Of a stretch of DNA of 64,000 bases, positions 18,901 to 27,138 are shown piece after piece. The translations under genes were made by a program, and so were the position numbers. How positions within the stretch are numbered: the first letter of the stretch is position 1; every line of letters begins with the position of its first letter. Below the pieces are notes generated by a model that searched no databases, was not told where the DNA came from, and saw only the letters and a list, made by a program, of their open reading frames with translations. Origin of the DNA: Persicimonas caeni (GTDB lineage: Bacteria > Myxococcota_A > Bradymonadia > Bradymonadales > Bradymonadaceae); the NCBI RefSeq assembly GCF_006517175.1, contig NZ_CP041186.1, forward strand, positions 5,731,074-5,795,073, written 5' to 3'.

Positions 18901-19774
18901 GGCGCTCGATGCCCGAGACCCGCGCGTGCAGCACGGACATGGTGTCAGAGACCGTATTCTCGTGCGAAATCTCGACCGACGGCGCCTCGTGGAACGACTT
19001 CGGCGCCATCGCCGCCAGGAGCTCGGCCACCCGCGCCGGGCGCTTGGCCGGCTCGTCGGCCAGCGCGGCTTCGAGCGCGGGGATCGCAAACGCGGGGATT
19101 CCTGTGAAGTTCGGCCGCGGCATGGCGGCCTGCTCGGCGGGGAGCGCCAGACGCACCAGCAGGCGGGCCAGGCCGTAGATGTCGGTCGCCGGGCTCGGGT
19201 CGCGCTCGTCGAGCGGCCCGCGCATTTCGGCGGCGAGCCAGACATTTTGGCTATCCCCGACCGGCGAGAAGTCCTCGCCGATCCAGCAGCCCGCCTCGAT
19301 GGCCGTGAGCTTCCCACTCGCCTCGTCCATCCACAGCGCCCACGGCACGAGCTGGCCGTGGACCAGCCCCCTTCGGTGCAGCCGCGTGACCGCCTCGGCG
19401 AGCGGGCGCCACAGCTCGAGCGCCTCGGACCAGCTCGGCCGGGCGAAGTCGGATTCGTCGAGCAGCACCCCGCGCGGCTTGGGCGTGGCGACCCACAGCC
19501 CCTCCTCGCCGCGCGTCCAGTAGCTCGGCCCCCACAGCCGAGGGTGATCGAAGCGCGTCACCTGCTCCAAGATCGGCCCGACGGTTAGCATCGAGCGCGC
19601 GTTCGGCAGCCGGCGCACCAGGTACGCCTGCGTGGAGTCGAGGGCGTTGTCGGCCTCGAGAATGGCGCCGGCCTCGAGTTCCCACACCGGTCCGGTGGGC
19701 GCGGTGTAGAGGGCGTCTTGGTCGGCTAGATTTTCGGGCGGTGAGAAGGTCGAGAACATCCGTCCGTGGGGCAA
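15959..19774 (-). CDS. Pseudokinase - RecB/Dna2-like Fe-S nuclease - SF1 helicase fusion
   Basis: 1271 residues. Residues 30-260 follow a protein-kinase fold, but the catalytic loop reads LVHGQLVP instead of HRDLKP, DFG is replaced by EAG, and no beta-3 Lys is evident; this predicts a pseudokinase. Residues 380-630 are a PD-(D/E)XK nuclease: His412 in the GNLVH motif, Asp505 (EGRVDLV), Glu519-x-Lys521 (VELKSGK), with Cys387 plus Cys610/615/622 placed as in Fe-S nucleases of the AddB/Dna2/Cas4 type. Residues 830-1270 form a UPF1/Dna2-like SF1 helicase: GPPGTGKT (855-862), DEAGQ (986-990), DHRQLPP, EQYRM, and VERFQGSERD near the C-terminus. Start ATG 19774; another in-frame ATG is at residue 6. 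It heads a coupled three-gene unit. Confidence 0.9.
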   Translation of the reverse strand: MPHGRMFSTFSPPENLADQDALYTAPTGPVWELEAGAILEADNALDSTQAYLVRRLPNARSMLTVGPILEQVTRFDHPRLWGPSYWTRGEEGLWVATPKPRGVLLDESDFARPSWSEALELWRPLAEAVTRLHRRGLVHGQLVPWALWMDEASGKLTAIEAGCWIGEDFSPVGDSQNVWLAAEMRGPLDERDPSPATDIYGLARLLVRLALPAEQAAMPRPNFTGIPAFAIPALEAALADEPAKRPARVAELLAAMAPKSFHEAPSVEISHENTVSDTMSVLHARVSGIERLEHPKFGQGIKFYLNMYADKSLGDEQLGAFFYEKQAPEVFDSVKWVWDGCELNLLDARVITNSAGERFLTSQDKTLPVLEPHMPMSVSDVLKAEGCPSRFLVDQRDRGGSSRPLVFGNLVHGLLDDLVEPDPPGFEDAFEDRVRELRLDMLAAGLRDTDLPRLRKDARQHFDNIRRFTAPRTNDSPETDRVGWSGRNVEVTRYSTRYGIEGRVDLVAEDAREGLQIVELKSGKSWDGHMSQVRFYKFLWDGLAEERGLTITGHLLYSKQGRMQAAPMEDTERERRILRARNELIACLRSFVDPDYEYDVPFFMQHPRACRSNSCNFRRDRCQAQTAILGLSDEASPWDAITREPWLGSDPELVARAWTWHEHFSRLIEMERWAATAELGKVLHSGRLHERKENYAAVDNMRRVRVGSESGYVVFSGEHGQIFSPGDYLIAHRGDFHTSHILRGRVVAVDGDQITIASRGAGIANELPEDGWILDDLPARLGFRQAHHALYRTLAKGSPDKIEVLFRPDGERAKELMKAVDNGYTLGEAAASLNPSQKAAVRQALWAPGGALIQGPPGTGKTTVIAHAVRELVARGKRVLVSAFTNTAVDTILTKLLDVGCDDFVRVGHSTRSPDLTRRLEASGRHPLDYFTADYAAQTASLDLLAEDLLGKSVIASTAHRCAKSAEMEFLQRELGDTPFDVAIVDEAGQITEPMTLASVSLGERFVLVGDHRQLPPIVENEQTHTNFLDDRGRVELEEMGCAGLDRSLFERLIEKLPYVMLDEQYRMHADIMEFSNGAFYDEKLRAHESVAGHMLSVDPGALESGALAKTTGELLAPAHPLVFADVAHEGQSPHNQARHNKLEAEAVVDTVAALLESSDEPASIGVVSPFRAQVYWIRQLLADRLGKRAGGVDVDTVERFQGSERDSILVSLVKTERAGDFLADERRLNVTLTRARKKLIVFGSRACLELNPLYRRLIEQPQTHVVTWKG

Positions 19775-19848
19775 TCGTGGAGGAGGTCGAATTCGACCTT
19801 CTGTATGCCACGAGGCACGGGCGATTTAAAGGATGGAATCACCGAACC

Positions 19849-20087
19849 CCCCCAGCTTCGCTACGCTTCGCAGGGGGCTATCAAATCAGGGGTTCCGCCC
19901 CAGGCCCTTCAGGTGGCGGAGGTCCTGATTTGCGCTACACCTTCGCCACACGAACGCCCTGGCAAGTCGCCGCATGATGGAGGCGTGGTCGATTGTGCAA
20001 GGCCGACGAACGGCAAGCCCGGAGGGCGTTATCCGAATTTTGATAGCCCCCTGCGGAGGGAGCGCATAGCGCGACCGTAGCTGGGGG
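19849..20087. repeat. Dispersed 239-bp element, copy 1
   Basis: The 239 bp match 21175-21413 over their whole length with substitutions but no net length change. The ends are themselves inverted: CCCCCAGCT...CGCAGGGGGCTATCAA on the left and its approximate complement (TTTTGATAGCCCCCTGCGG...AGCTGGGGG) on the right. The middle conserves GCCACACGAACGCC and CGGCAAGCCCGGAGGGCGT. It occupies most of the spacer between the helicase (19774) and the lipoprotein gene (20135). Plus-strand frames inside it show no protein-like features. Confidence 0.8.
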
Positions 20088-20134
20088 AGGTCCGAATCGA
20101 GACCTCGCGCACATGAAATCTCCGATCGAGCCCA

Positions 20135-21064
20135 TCAATACCCCTCGAGCGCCTTCGCGCCCTCGGGCATCTCGAAATAAGCCTGGGGCGTACCGGGCCG
20201 AAATTCCACGTCGCTCATCTCGATGGCGGTGACTTTGTCGAGGGGCTTGGCGGCCTCTGTGTCCCATTTGTGGGTCGGGAAGTTCTTGGCGAAGGTGATC
20301 CCGTCGACGGTCTGCTCGCCCTCGTAGATCATCAGTTTTTCGGGGGTGTGGCCGCCCTCGGGGAAGAAGCCCGGGTAGGAGACGACGTAGCGAAGCGCGC
20401 GAAGCTTGTGGGTGTCGGGGTGGAAGTAGAGCACGTAGTAGTCGTCGGGGGCGTCGCCGGTGCCCGCCGAGAAGGTCGCTTTGACGACCTCGTAGGTCTG
20501 GCCCTGCAGCTCCTCGTCGCCGACGAGCTCCAGGTTGACGCCCGGGTCGCCGAGCACGAACGGCATGGCGACAAAGTAGTAGGGCGTGAGCGCCCAGAAG
20601 CGCGGGTTGAGCGCGATGTCGGCGTCGGCCGGCTTCTGCCAGGCCTGCTCGCCGTCCCAGCCAAACTCGACGTCGCGGTCGTCGGCCATCTGATGGCGAG
20701 CGCGCGACGACCAGGTGTCCACGGTCTGGTAGGTGTCGCGCGGTTTGCCCTCGCCCAGCGGGCGGTAGTCGAACCGAAAATGGAGCGGGCCGTTCTCGAA
20801 CCAGCGTTGCAGCCCGCCGTGAGCCTCGATGGACTTCCACACGAGCGTGCCGGCCTCGGTCGCCTGCAGGCGCTCCTTCGACTCGGCGACGCGCTCGGTG
20901 ACCCAATTTTCGGGCGGCGTGGCGTTCTGGTCGTCGAACTCCTCGGCGACTTCTTCGGCCGCCTCTTCTTCGACTGGATCCTGTTGGGGCTGTGCTTCAG
21001 GCGTGCTCTGGCACGCGGCCAGGGCGAACGCGGCGACGAGGACGAGCAAGATGCGTGGGTTCAT
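20135..21064 (-). CDS. Lipoprotein, DUF6503-like
   Basis: 309 residues from ATG 21064. Signal peptide with lipobox AFALAAC (Cys near 18) and an acidic linker (about 25-45). The mature part resembles DUF6503-type proteins, with SIEAHGGLQRWFEN near 75, GWDGEQAW near 135 and a C-terminal beta-rich region with DKVTAIEMSDVEF. This looks like a periplasmic lipid-binding (LolA/LppX-like) half-barrel, but that is inference. The gene is flanked on both sides by copies of the 239-bp repeat. Confidence 0.72.
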   Translation of the reverse strand: MNPRILLVLVAAFALAACQSTPEAQPQQDPVEEEAAEEVAEEFDDQNATPPENWVTERVAESKERLQATEAGTLVWKSIEAHGGLQRWFENGPLHFRFDYRPLGEGKPRDTYQTVDTWSSRARHQMADDRDVEFGWDGEQAWQKPADADIALNPRFWALTPYYFVAMPFVLGDPGVNLELVGDEELQGQTYEVVKATFSAGTGDAPDDYYVLYFHPDTHKLRALRYVVSYPGFFPEGGHTPEKLMIYEGEQTVDGITFAKNFPTHKWDTEAAKPLDKVTAIEMSDVEFRPGTPQAYFEMPEGAKALEGY

Positions 21065-21174
21065 CGTGGGCTCCGTTTGGATGAGTTGTAGGTCATGATT
21101 AGGCGCAGCGTACGTCTTTGGCAACGTCGCCCCTCTTTCCCCACCCCCGATCCCAAGGCCCCGAAACCCCCAAA

Positions 21175-21413
21175 CCCCCAGCTCCGCTACGCTTCGCAGG
21201 GGGCTATCAATTCGGGGATTCCGCCCGAGGGGCTCCAGGTGGCGGAGGCCTAGGCTCTAGCGACACCTGCGCCACACGAACGCCTTGGCAATTCGCCGCA
21301 TGATGGAGGCGTGGTCAATTGTGCATGGCCGATGAACGGCAAGCCCGGAGGGCGTAACCCCTATTTTGATAACCCCCTGCGAAGGGAGCGCATAGCGCGA
21401 CCGTAGCTGGGGG
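21175..21413. repeat. Dispersed 239-bp element, copy 2
   Basis: Same length and orientation as the copy at 19849-20087, with the same inverted termini (CCCCCAGCT...CGCAGGGGGCTATCAA / TTTTGATAACCCCCTGCG...AGCTGGGGG). It lies in the 427-bp spacer between the lipoprotein gene and the divergent glycosyltransferase, so it probably sits close to their promoters. Nothing else is recognised in this spacer. Confidence 0.8.
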
Positions 21414-21491
21414 AGGACGTCACGCATCTTTACATCCACGCGACCCCACGACTACGTTGTCCGCGTCAACGTGATCCGAACGCGAACCACC

Positions 21492-22769
21492 ATGTCACAA
21501 GCTCCGCAAGTCTCCCCACAAATCTACCGGTTGATGTACGTCGGCCGCAGCTCGCTGCAGATCGAGCGCGACTACGGCAAGCGCCTGTCGCGCCTCATTC
21601 GCGAGGGCTTCGAGGTGCACGTGCTCGCCGGCGACGACGGCGGGTTCGCCGACCTCGACGCGCGCGGCGTGGTCTGCAAACCGATCCCCGTGGAGCGAAA
21701 GCTCAACGTCGCCGGGCTTCTGGGGGCGTATTTCATCGTGCAGGCCTACTTCATCGAGGAGAAGCCGGTGTTGGTGCACGCCTTCGACGACGTGCTCGCC
21801 TGGGTGGGCGCGTTCGCCGCGCACCGCGCCCACGTCGACGCGGTCTTTGCCACGGTACATCGCCACGCGTTCGTCGAAGATCCGGTGCGCCTCGAGATCG
21901 ATACGTTCTTGCCGGTGCCGCCCAAGTTTTTCGAGGGGGTGGAGGCGTTTCTGAACAATATCGTCGACGCGCCGGTACGCAACGGGCTGTATCGTGCGTA
22001 CGCTTACCTGGGGGAGATCGTCGACAAGTACTTCGTCATCAACGAGCACGATTTCGGGGCGCTGCAGGACCTCGAGCTCGTCCCGCCCGACAAGCTCGAG
22101 ATGATCATCGGCGGCGACGGGGTCGATCTCGACCGCTTTCCGGTCGACGACGACGATTTTCCCACGATCTCCGAAGCTCGCCGCGAGCTGGGCCTCCCCG
22201 AGCATTGGCGCCACGTGTTCGGCTACGTGGGCCCCTTCAGCCTGCCGCGCGGCGCCACCGACCTGCTCGCGTGCATCGAGCAGGTCGCCCAGACGCACCC
22301 GGCGGCCGGCTGGCTCGTCAATATCGACGGCGGCGTCTCCGACGTGTTGCTCCGCCGGCTCGAGCGCCTCGAAGAGAAGGGCAGGGTGGTGATTCGCCGC
22401 CGAATGGACGACCTGGCGATGGTCTACCGCGCGCTCGACGCGTTCGTGATGCCGAGCTACCGCGAAGGCGCGCCCACCCACCTCATGGAGGCGGCGGCGT
22501 GCGGCGTGGGCGCGATCACCTACAACCTGCCGGCGACCCAGTCGGCCGTCGAGCACGGCCAGACCGGCGAGCTCATCCCGCTCGGTGAGGTCGACGTGCT
22601 CGTCGACTCGCTGCGACGCGCGCTCGACGACCCCACGCGCCTCGAGAATTACGGCCTGCGCTCGCGCACTCGCGCCGTGCGCCGGTTCAACCGCCAGCAC
22701 GTCGAGGACCAAGTCTTTCGCATGTACGACACGGTGCTCGAAGTCAAACTTCACGGAGCCGGACTCTGA
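21492..22769 (+). CDS. GT4-like glycosyltransferase (GT-B fold)
   Basis: 425 residues from ATG 21492. The N-terminal half begins with YVGRSSLQIERDYGKRL and has an HAFDDV segment. The C-terminal half carries glycosyl-transferase-group-1 features: FGYVGPFSLPRGATDLL, VMPSYREGAPTHLMEAAACG (the E-x7-E-like donor-site region) and a terminal helix with VEDQVFRMYDTVL. It probably transfers a nucleotide-activated sugar to a polysaccharide or lipid acceptor. The stop overlaps the next ATG by one base, so the two genes are coupled. No other glycan genes adjoin, so substrate cannot be inferred. Confidence 0.82.
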   Translation: MSQAPQVSPQIYRLMYVGRSSLQIERDYGKRLSRLIREGFEVHVLAGDDGGFADLDARGVVCKPIPVERKLNVAGLLGAYFIVQAYFIEEKPVLVHAFDDVLAWVGAFAAHRAHVDAVFATVHRHAFVEDPVRLEIDTFLPVPPKFFEGVEAFLNNIVDAPVRNGLYRAYAYLGEIVDKYFVINEHDFGALQDLELVPPDKLEMIIGGDGVDLDRFPVDDDDFPTISEARRELGLPEHWRHVFGYVGPFSLPRGATDLLACIEQVAQTHPAAGWLVNIDGGVSDVLLRRLERLEEKGRVVIRRRMDDLAMVYRALDAFVMPSYREGAPTHLMEAAACGVGAITYNLPATQSAVEHGQTGELIPLGEVDVLVDSLRRALDDPTRLENYGLRSRTRAVRRFNRQHVEDQVFRMYDTVLEVKLHGAGL

Positions 22770-23224
22770 TGGCCGACGAAACTCCCAACGACGACACCTC
22801 GAACCAACCCAAGCCGCGCGGGTGGCGAGACGACGCGCTGTCGATCTTTCTGATCGTCGCCGCGTTCGTGTTGGGGGCGATGTACCTGTACGACCAGTGG
22901 CAGGCCTCGCGCCTCGAAGAGCAGATGGCCCGCGCCCACGAGATCGGCGATACGCTCGAGGTGGGCGGCGTCGACTGCCAGTGTCACTCGGCCGGCTTGC
23001 AGGGCGAGATGCTGGTGGTGCTGTGTCCGGGGCTCACCGCCGACGAGATGGCGTCCGGCGGCGCCGAGGCGCTCGCCGACCCACTCGCCAAGAAGGCAGC
23101 GCACTTTGAAGAGGTCGTCTTTCGCGGGACGAACCGGTCGCTGCGCTGCCCGGCGGCGCCGGGCGGTTGGCCCGACGCCTGCGAGACCATCGAAATGGTG
23201 GAAGAGGGCGACGAAGCGCCGTGA
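22769..23224 (+). CDS. Small bitopic membrane protein with conserved cysteines
   Basis: 151 residues. A cytoplasmic N-terminus is followed by one transmembrane helix (about 25-44) and a soluble domain with CQC (near 71), VVLCPG (near 86), RCPAAP and DAC motifs, suggesting an extracytoplasmic disulfide-bonded domain. Its ATG overlaps the glycosyltransferase stop (TGATG), so it is probably co-translated with it. No family recognised. Confidence 0.72.
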   Translation: MADETPNDDTSNQPKPRGWRDDALSIFLIVAAFVLGAMYLYDQWQASRLEEQMARAHEIGDTLEVGGVDCQCHSAGLQGEMLVVLCPGLTADEMASGGAEALADPLAKKAAHFEEVVFRGTNRSLRCPAAPGGWPDACETIEMVEEGDEAP

Positions 23225-23251
23225 TTGCAGGGCGCGGCGTCCGCCTGCGCC

Positions 23252-26200
23252 TTACTGAATATCCATGCACATCCCCAGATACACCGTCCCTTCGGGAATC
23301 TCGTAATAACTCGACGTCAGGCCGAGCCTCTGGTCGCTCGAGTCGGTCGTGTAGATGAGGTCGTAGGTGCCCGGCATGATCTTGGTGGTCGTCGACAGCG
23401 ACCCGCCGCTATTGCTCGGGTTGTTGTAGCGGCCAAGCTGCACCCAGACGCCTGTGTTGCGGTCGACGGCGTAGACCGAGAAGGCGTAGTACGGGTCGGT
23501 CACCTCCGGATCTTGGCCCATGAACGTGATCGTGGGGTCGTAGGGCACGGGGGTGACGTCGAAGGCGAGCGCGTTGTTCGACGCGTCGATGGTCACGCCG
23601 CGCTGCAAGATGACGGTGCCGGCGGGGATATCGTAGTAGCTCGTCGTCAGGCCCAGGGTCCGGTCGACCGAGTCGGTGGTGTAAACGATATCGTAGGTGC
23701 CCGGCATGATCTTGGTCGTGGTCGACAAGGACCCGCCGCTATTGCTCGGGTTGTTGTAGCGGGCGAGTTGGACCCACACGCCCGTCTCCTGCTCGATGCC
23801 GTAGATGGAGAAGGCGTAATACGGGTCGGTGACCTCGGGGTCCTGGCCCTCGAAGGTCACGTCCACCGTCACAGGCGTGGGCGTGACGTCGATATTCAGC
23901 GTGTTATTCGACGAGTCGATGGTCACGCCACGCTGCAAGATGACGGTGCCGGCGGGGATCTCGTAGTAGCTCGTCGTCAGGCCGAGCCGCTGGTCGGTCG
24001 AATCGGTGGTGTAAACGATGTCGTAGGTCCCCTCCATGATCTTGGTGGTCGTCGACAACGTGCCGCCGCTATTACTCGGGTTATTGTAGCGGGCGAGCTG
24101 GACCCACACGCCCGTCTCCTGCTCGATGCCGTAGATAGAAAAGGCGTAGTAGGGGTCGGTAACTTCGGGGTCCTGACCTTCGAAGGTCACGTTCACCGTC
24201 ACGGGCGTGGGCGTCACGTCGATATTGAGCGTGTTATTCGACGCGTCGATGGTCACGCCGCGCTGCAAGATGACGGTGCCTGCAGGGATATCGTAGTAGC
24301 TCGTCGTCAGGCCGAGTCGTTGGTCGGTCGAGTCGGTCGTGTAGACGATGTCGTAGGTGCCCTCCATGATCTTGGTAGTCGTCGACAACGAGCCGCCGCT
24401 ATTGCTCGGGTTGTTGTAGCGGGCGAGTTGGACCCAAACGCCGGTCTCCTGCTCGATGCCGTAGATCGAAAATGCATAGTAAGGATCGGTCACCTCGGGA
24501 TCTTGGCCCTCGAAGGTCACGTTGACGGTGACCGGCGTGGGCGTGACGTCGATATTCAGCGTGTTATTCGACGCGTCGATGGTCACGCCGCGCTGCAAGA
24601 TGACGGTGCCGGCGGGGATATCGTAGTAGCTCGTGGTCAGGCCGAGCCGCTGATCGGTCGAGTCGGTGGTGTAGACGATGTCGTAGGTGCCCTCCATGAT
24701 CTTCGTCGTGGTCGACAACGAGCCGCCGCTATTGCTCGGGTTGTTGTAGCGGGCGAGTTGGACCCACACGCCAGTTTCTTGCTCGATGCCGTAGATCGAA
24801 AAGGCGTAATACGGGTCGGTCACCTCGGGGTCTTGGCCCTCGAAGGTCACGTTGACGTTCACGGGCGTGGGCGTGACATCGACGCTCAGCGTGGACGAGC
24901 CGGCCGGGATCACCACGTCGTGCTGCAAGATGACGGTGCTTGCGGGGATATCGTAATAGCTCGTGGTCAGGCCGAGTCGTTGGTCGGTCGAATCGGTGGT
25001 GTAGACGATGTCGTAGACGCCCGGCATGAGCTTGGTGGTCGTCGACAGCGAGCCGCCGCTATTGCTCGGGTTGTTGTAGCGAGCGAGCTGGACCCACACG
25101 CCTGTCTGCTTTTCAATCCCGTAAATCGAGAACGCGTAATACGGGTCGGTCACCTCGGGGTCTTGGCCCTCGAAGGTGACGTCCATCGATACGAAGGCGA
25201 CGGGAATGTCGATGGGGCCGATGGGCGTGGTCGAGGTGCAGCTCGTGCCCGGCCCGGGCGCCGCGCACGTCGATTGCAGTTGGCCGACGCATTGGCCCTG
25301 GGCGTCGCAGGCGTCGCCGGTGGTGCACACGATGCCGTCGTTACAGGTCGTGCCCGTCGCCAGGGTCTCGAGCACGAAGCTCTGGGTGGCGTTGTCGCAG
25401 GTCGTGTACTGCTCGCAGGGGCCCGGGTCGGCCGGCGGCTGCGGCACGTTGCGCGCTACGCAGCCCTGGGCGTCGGCGTCCGAGGCGCTCGGCACGCACG
25501 ACTCGACGCCGGTGCACCACAGGGCGTCGTCGCAGGCGGTGTCGTCGGGGGTGTGCGAGGCGATGCCGCCCGAGCAGGTGTCGGCGGTGCAATGGACGCC
25601 GTCGTCGGGCACGTTGGTGTCATCGTCGATGTTGACGCAGCCGCCCTGAGCAGGGTCGCACACGTCGTCGGTGCAGGGGTTCTGGTCGTCGCAATCGAGC
25701 GGGGTCGACCCGACGCATTGGCCGCTCTGGCAGGTCTGGCCCACCAGGCACACGTCGGTCGAGCAGCTCGTGCCGTCGGGCTCGGTGGTGTGCTGGCAGA
25801 CGCCACCCACGAGCGTGTCGACCGTGCAGGGGTTCCCGTCGTCGCAGTCGGGGGTGTAGCACTCGGCCTGACCGTTGCCGTCGACGCGGCAGGCTTTGTT
25901 CTGCGCGGCGCAGGTGTCGGGCAAGCACGGGTCGTCGGTGCAGCCGCCCTGGCCGTCGGGGTGAAAGCCCGTGTCGCACTCGCACACGTAGGCGCCGCTG
26001 CTCGACACGCAGCTCGTCTTGTTGGGTTCGGTGCACGGGTTGGGCAGGCAGGGATCGGTGGTGCAGCCTCCCTGGCCGTCGTCGTGGAAGCCGTTGGCGG
26101 TGTCGCAACTCGAGCAGTCGTCGCCCGCGTAGCCCGAATCACACGCACACGAGATGATCCCGCCGGTGTCGTCGCAAGTGCCGTTGCCCGAGCAACTGTC

Positions 26201-27040
26201 GGGTGCGCACGTCTCGTCGGGCACGCAGGCGTCGTCCTCGAGGTGGTAGCCCGGGTCGCACGCGCAGCTCGTGCCGTTGGTGTCGGCCTGGCAGATGGTG
26301 CGGTTGGGGTCGGTGCACGGGTTGGGCAGGCAGGGGTCGGTGGTGCAGCCGCCCTGACCGTCGGGGTGATACCCGTTGACGTCGTCGCACGCGCCGCAAA
26401 ACTCACCTTTCCAGCCGTCCTCGCAAGCGCACGAGACCTGCCCTTGGGTGTCGTCGCAAGTGCCGTGGCCGTTGCAGGTCGTCGGCATGCAGCTCTCGTC
26501 GACCACACAGGCGCCGTCTTCGTCGTGGGTGCCCGCCGGGCACTGACAGACGGCCGCCCCCGCGTCGACCACGCAGACCTTCTCGGGCCCGCAGTCGACG
26601 AGCGAGCATGGGTCGTCGGTGCAGCCGCCTTCGCCGTCGCTCATCCAGCCGTCGGCGGTGTCGCAGTCCGCACACGCCGGGCCGGTATAGCCGGTCTCAC
26701 ACGCGCAGGTCGGCTCCCCGTCGACCTCCGAGCAGGTGCCGTGGCCGTTGCACGTCGTCGGCTCGCAGGCCGCGTCGGGCACGCAAGAACCTGCCTCGTC
26801 GTGGGTGCCCGCGGGGCACTCGCACACGGCTTGGTCGTCGCGCACGACGCACTCACGCCCGCCGGTGCACGAGTCGGGGTCGCACGGCGAGGCGGCGTCG
26901 ACATCCGCGTCGGCGTGGGCGTCGATCCCGGCGTCCGGCTGGGGCTGCTCGACCTTGTTGTTGGTGGTGGTTTCGTCGCAGGCGGCCAGGCCGACCGCGA
27001 GCACCAACATGGAGAAGAAGACACAGAGCCGGCGGGTCAT
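23252..27040 (-). CDS. Giant Cys-rich lipoprotein: EGF-like array plus six 110-residue repeats
   Basis: 1262 residues from ATG 27040 (GAGAG site). Lipobox VGLAAC. The N-terminal half is an EGF-like/Cys-rich array (CNGHGTC, CACDSGYAGDDC, GGCTTDPCLPNPC, and later DDQNPCTDDVC units). The C-terminal half has six repeats of about 110 residues, each containing DPEVTDPYYAFSIYGI, VWVQLARYNNPSNSGG and DIVYTTDSTDQRLGLT; they probably form beta-sandwich domains. The first and last repeats are the most divergent. Such proteins are typically surface-exposed adhesive or binding factors; no catalytic domain is visible. Confidence 0.85.
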   Translation of the reverse strand: MTRRLCVFFSMLVLAVGLAACDETTTNNKVEQPQPDAGIDAHADADVDAASPCDPDSCTGGRECVVRDDQAVCECPAGTHDEAGSCVPDAACEPTTCNGHGTCSEVDGEPTCACETGYTGPACADCDTADGWMSDGEGGCTDDPCSLVDCGPEKVCVVDAGAAVCQCPAGTHDEDGACVVDESCMPTTCNGHGTCDDTQGQVSCACEDGWKGEFCGACDDVNGYHPDGQGGCTTDPCLPNPCTDPNRTICQADTNGTSCACDPGYHLEDDACVPDETCAPDSCSGNGTCDDTGGIISCACDSGYAGDDCSSCDTANGFHDDGQGGCTTDPCLPNPCTEPNKTSCVSSSGAYVCECDTGFHPDGQGGCTDDPCLPDTCAAQNKACRVDGNGQAECYTPDCDDGNPCTVDTLVGGVCQHTTEPDGTSCSTDVCLVGQTCQSGQCVGSTPLDCDDQNPCTDDVCDPAQGGCVNIDDDTNVPDDGVHCTADTCSGGIASHTPDDTACDDALWCTGVESCVPSASDADAQGCVARNVPQPPADPGPCEQYTTCDNATQSFVLETLATGTTCNDGIVCTTGDACDAQGQCVGQLQSTCAAPGPGTSCTSTTPIGPIDIPVAFVSMDVTFEGQDPEVTDPYYAFSIYGIEKQTGVWVQLARYNNPSNSGGSLSTTTKLMPGVYDIVYTTDSTDQRLGLTTSYYDIPASTVILQHDVVIPAGSSTLSVDVTPTPVNVNVTFEGQDPEVTDPYYAFSIYGIEQETGVWVQLARYNNPSNSGGSLSTTTKIMEGTYDIVYTTDSTDQRLGLTTSYYDIPAGTVILQRGVTIDASNNTLNIDVTPTPVTVNVTFEGQDPEVTDPYYAFSIYGIEQETGVWVQLARYNNPSNSGGSLSTTTKIMEGTYDIVYTTDSTDQRLGLTTSYYDIPAGTVILQRGVTIDASNNTLNIDVTPTPVTVNVTFEGQDPEVTDPYYAFSIYGIEQETGVWVQLARYNNPSNSGGTLSTTTKIMEGTYDIVYTTDSTDQRLGLTTSYYEIPAGTVILQRGVTIDSSNNTLNIDVTPTPVTVDVTFEGQDPEVTDPYYAFSIYGIEQETGVWVQLARYNNPSNSGGSLSTTTKIMPGTYDIVYTTDSVDRTLGLTTSYYDIPAGTVILQRGVTIDASNNALAFDVTPVPYDPTITFMGQDPEVTDPYYAFSVYAVDRNTGVWVQLGRYNNPSNSGGSLSTTTKIMPGTYDLIYTTDSSDQRLGLTSSYYEIPEGTVYLGMCMDIQ
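23270..25200 (-). repeat. Six in-frame tandem repeats of about 330 bp
   Basis: The sequence for the FEGQDPEV motif recurs near 25163, 24832, 24502, 24171, 23842 and 23512, giving a period close to 330 bp (110 codons). Inner units are nearly identical at protein level and similar in DNA, which suggests recent duplication or gene conversion. Confidence 0.88.
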
Positions 27041-27138
27041 GAAAGTCTCTCGGGTCGCAAAAGATTCGAGGGGGGCAGGTTGTCCAGCGTGTTCGGCGGA
27101 TGATGACAACCGGGAGCGCGCAGATCAAGCGGGATTGC

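Noticed and set aside
19766-20080. Short plus-strand ORF inside the 239-bp repeat
   Set aside because: It lies across a palindromic repeat and shows no conserved protein pattern; likely noncoding.
23225-27103. A plus-strand open frame of about 1290 codons opposite the Cys-rich protein
   Set aside because: It mirrors the repeat structure of the real minus-strand gene, has no signal or domain, and is explained by high-GC antisense codon bias.
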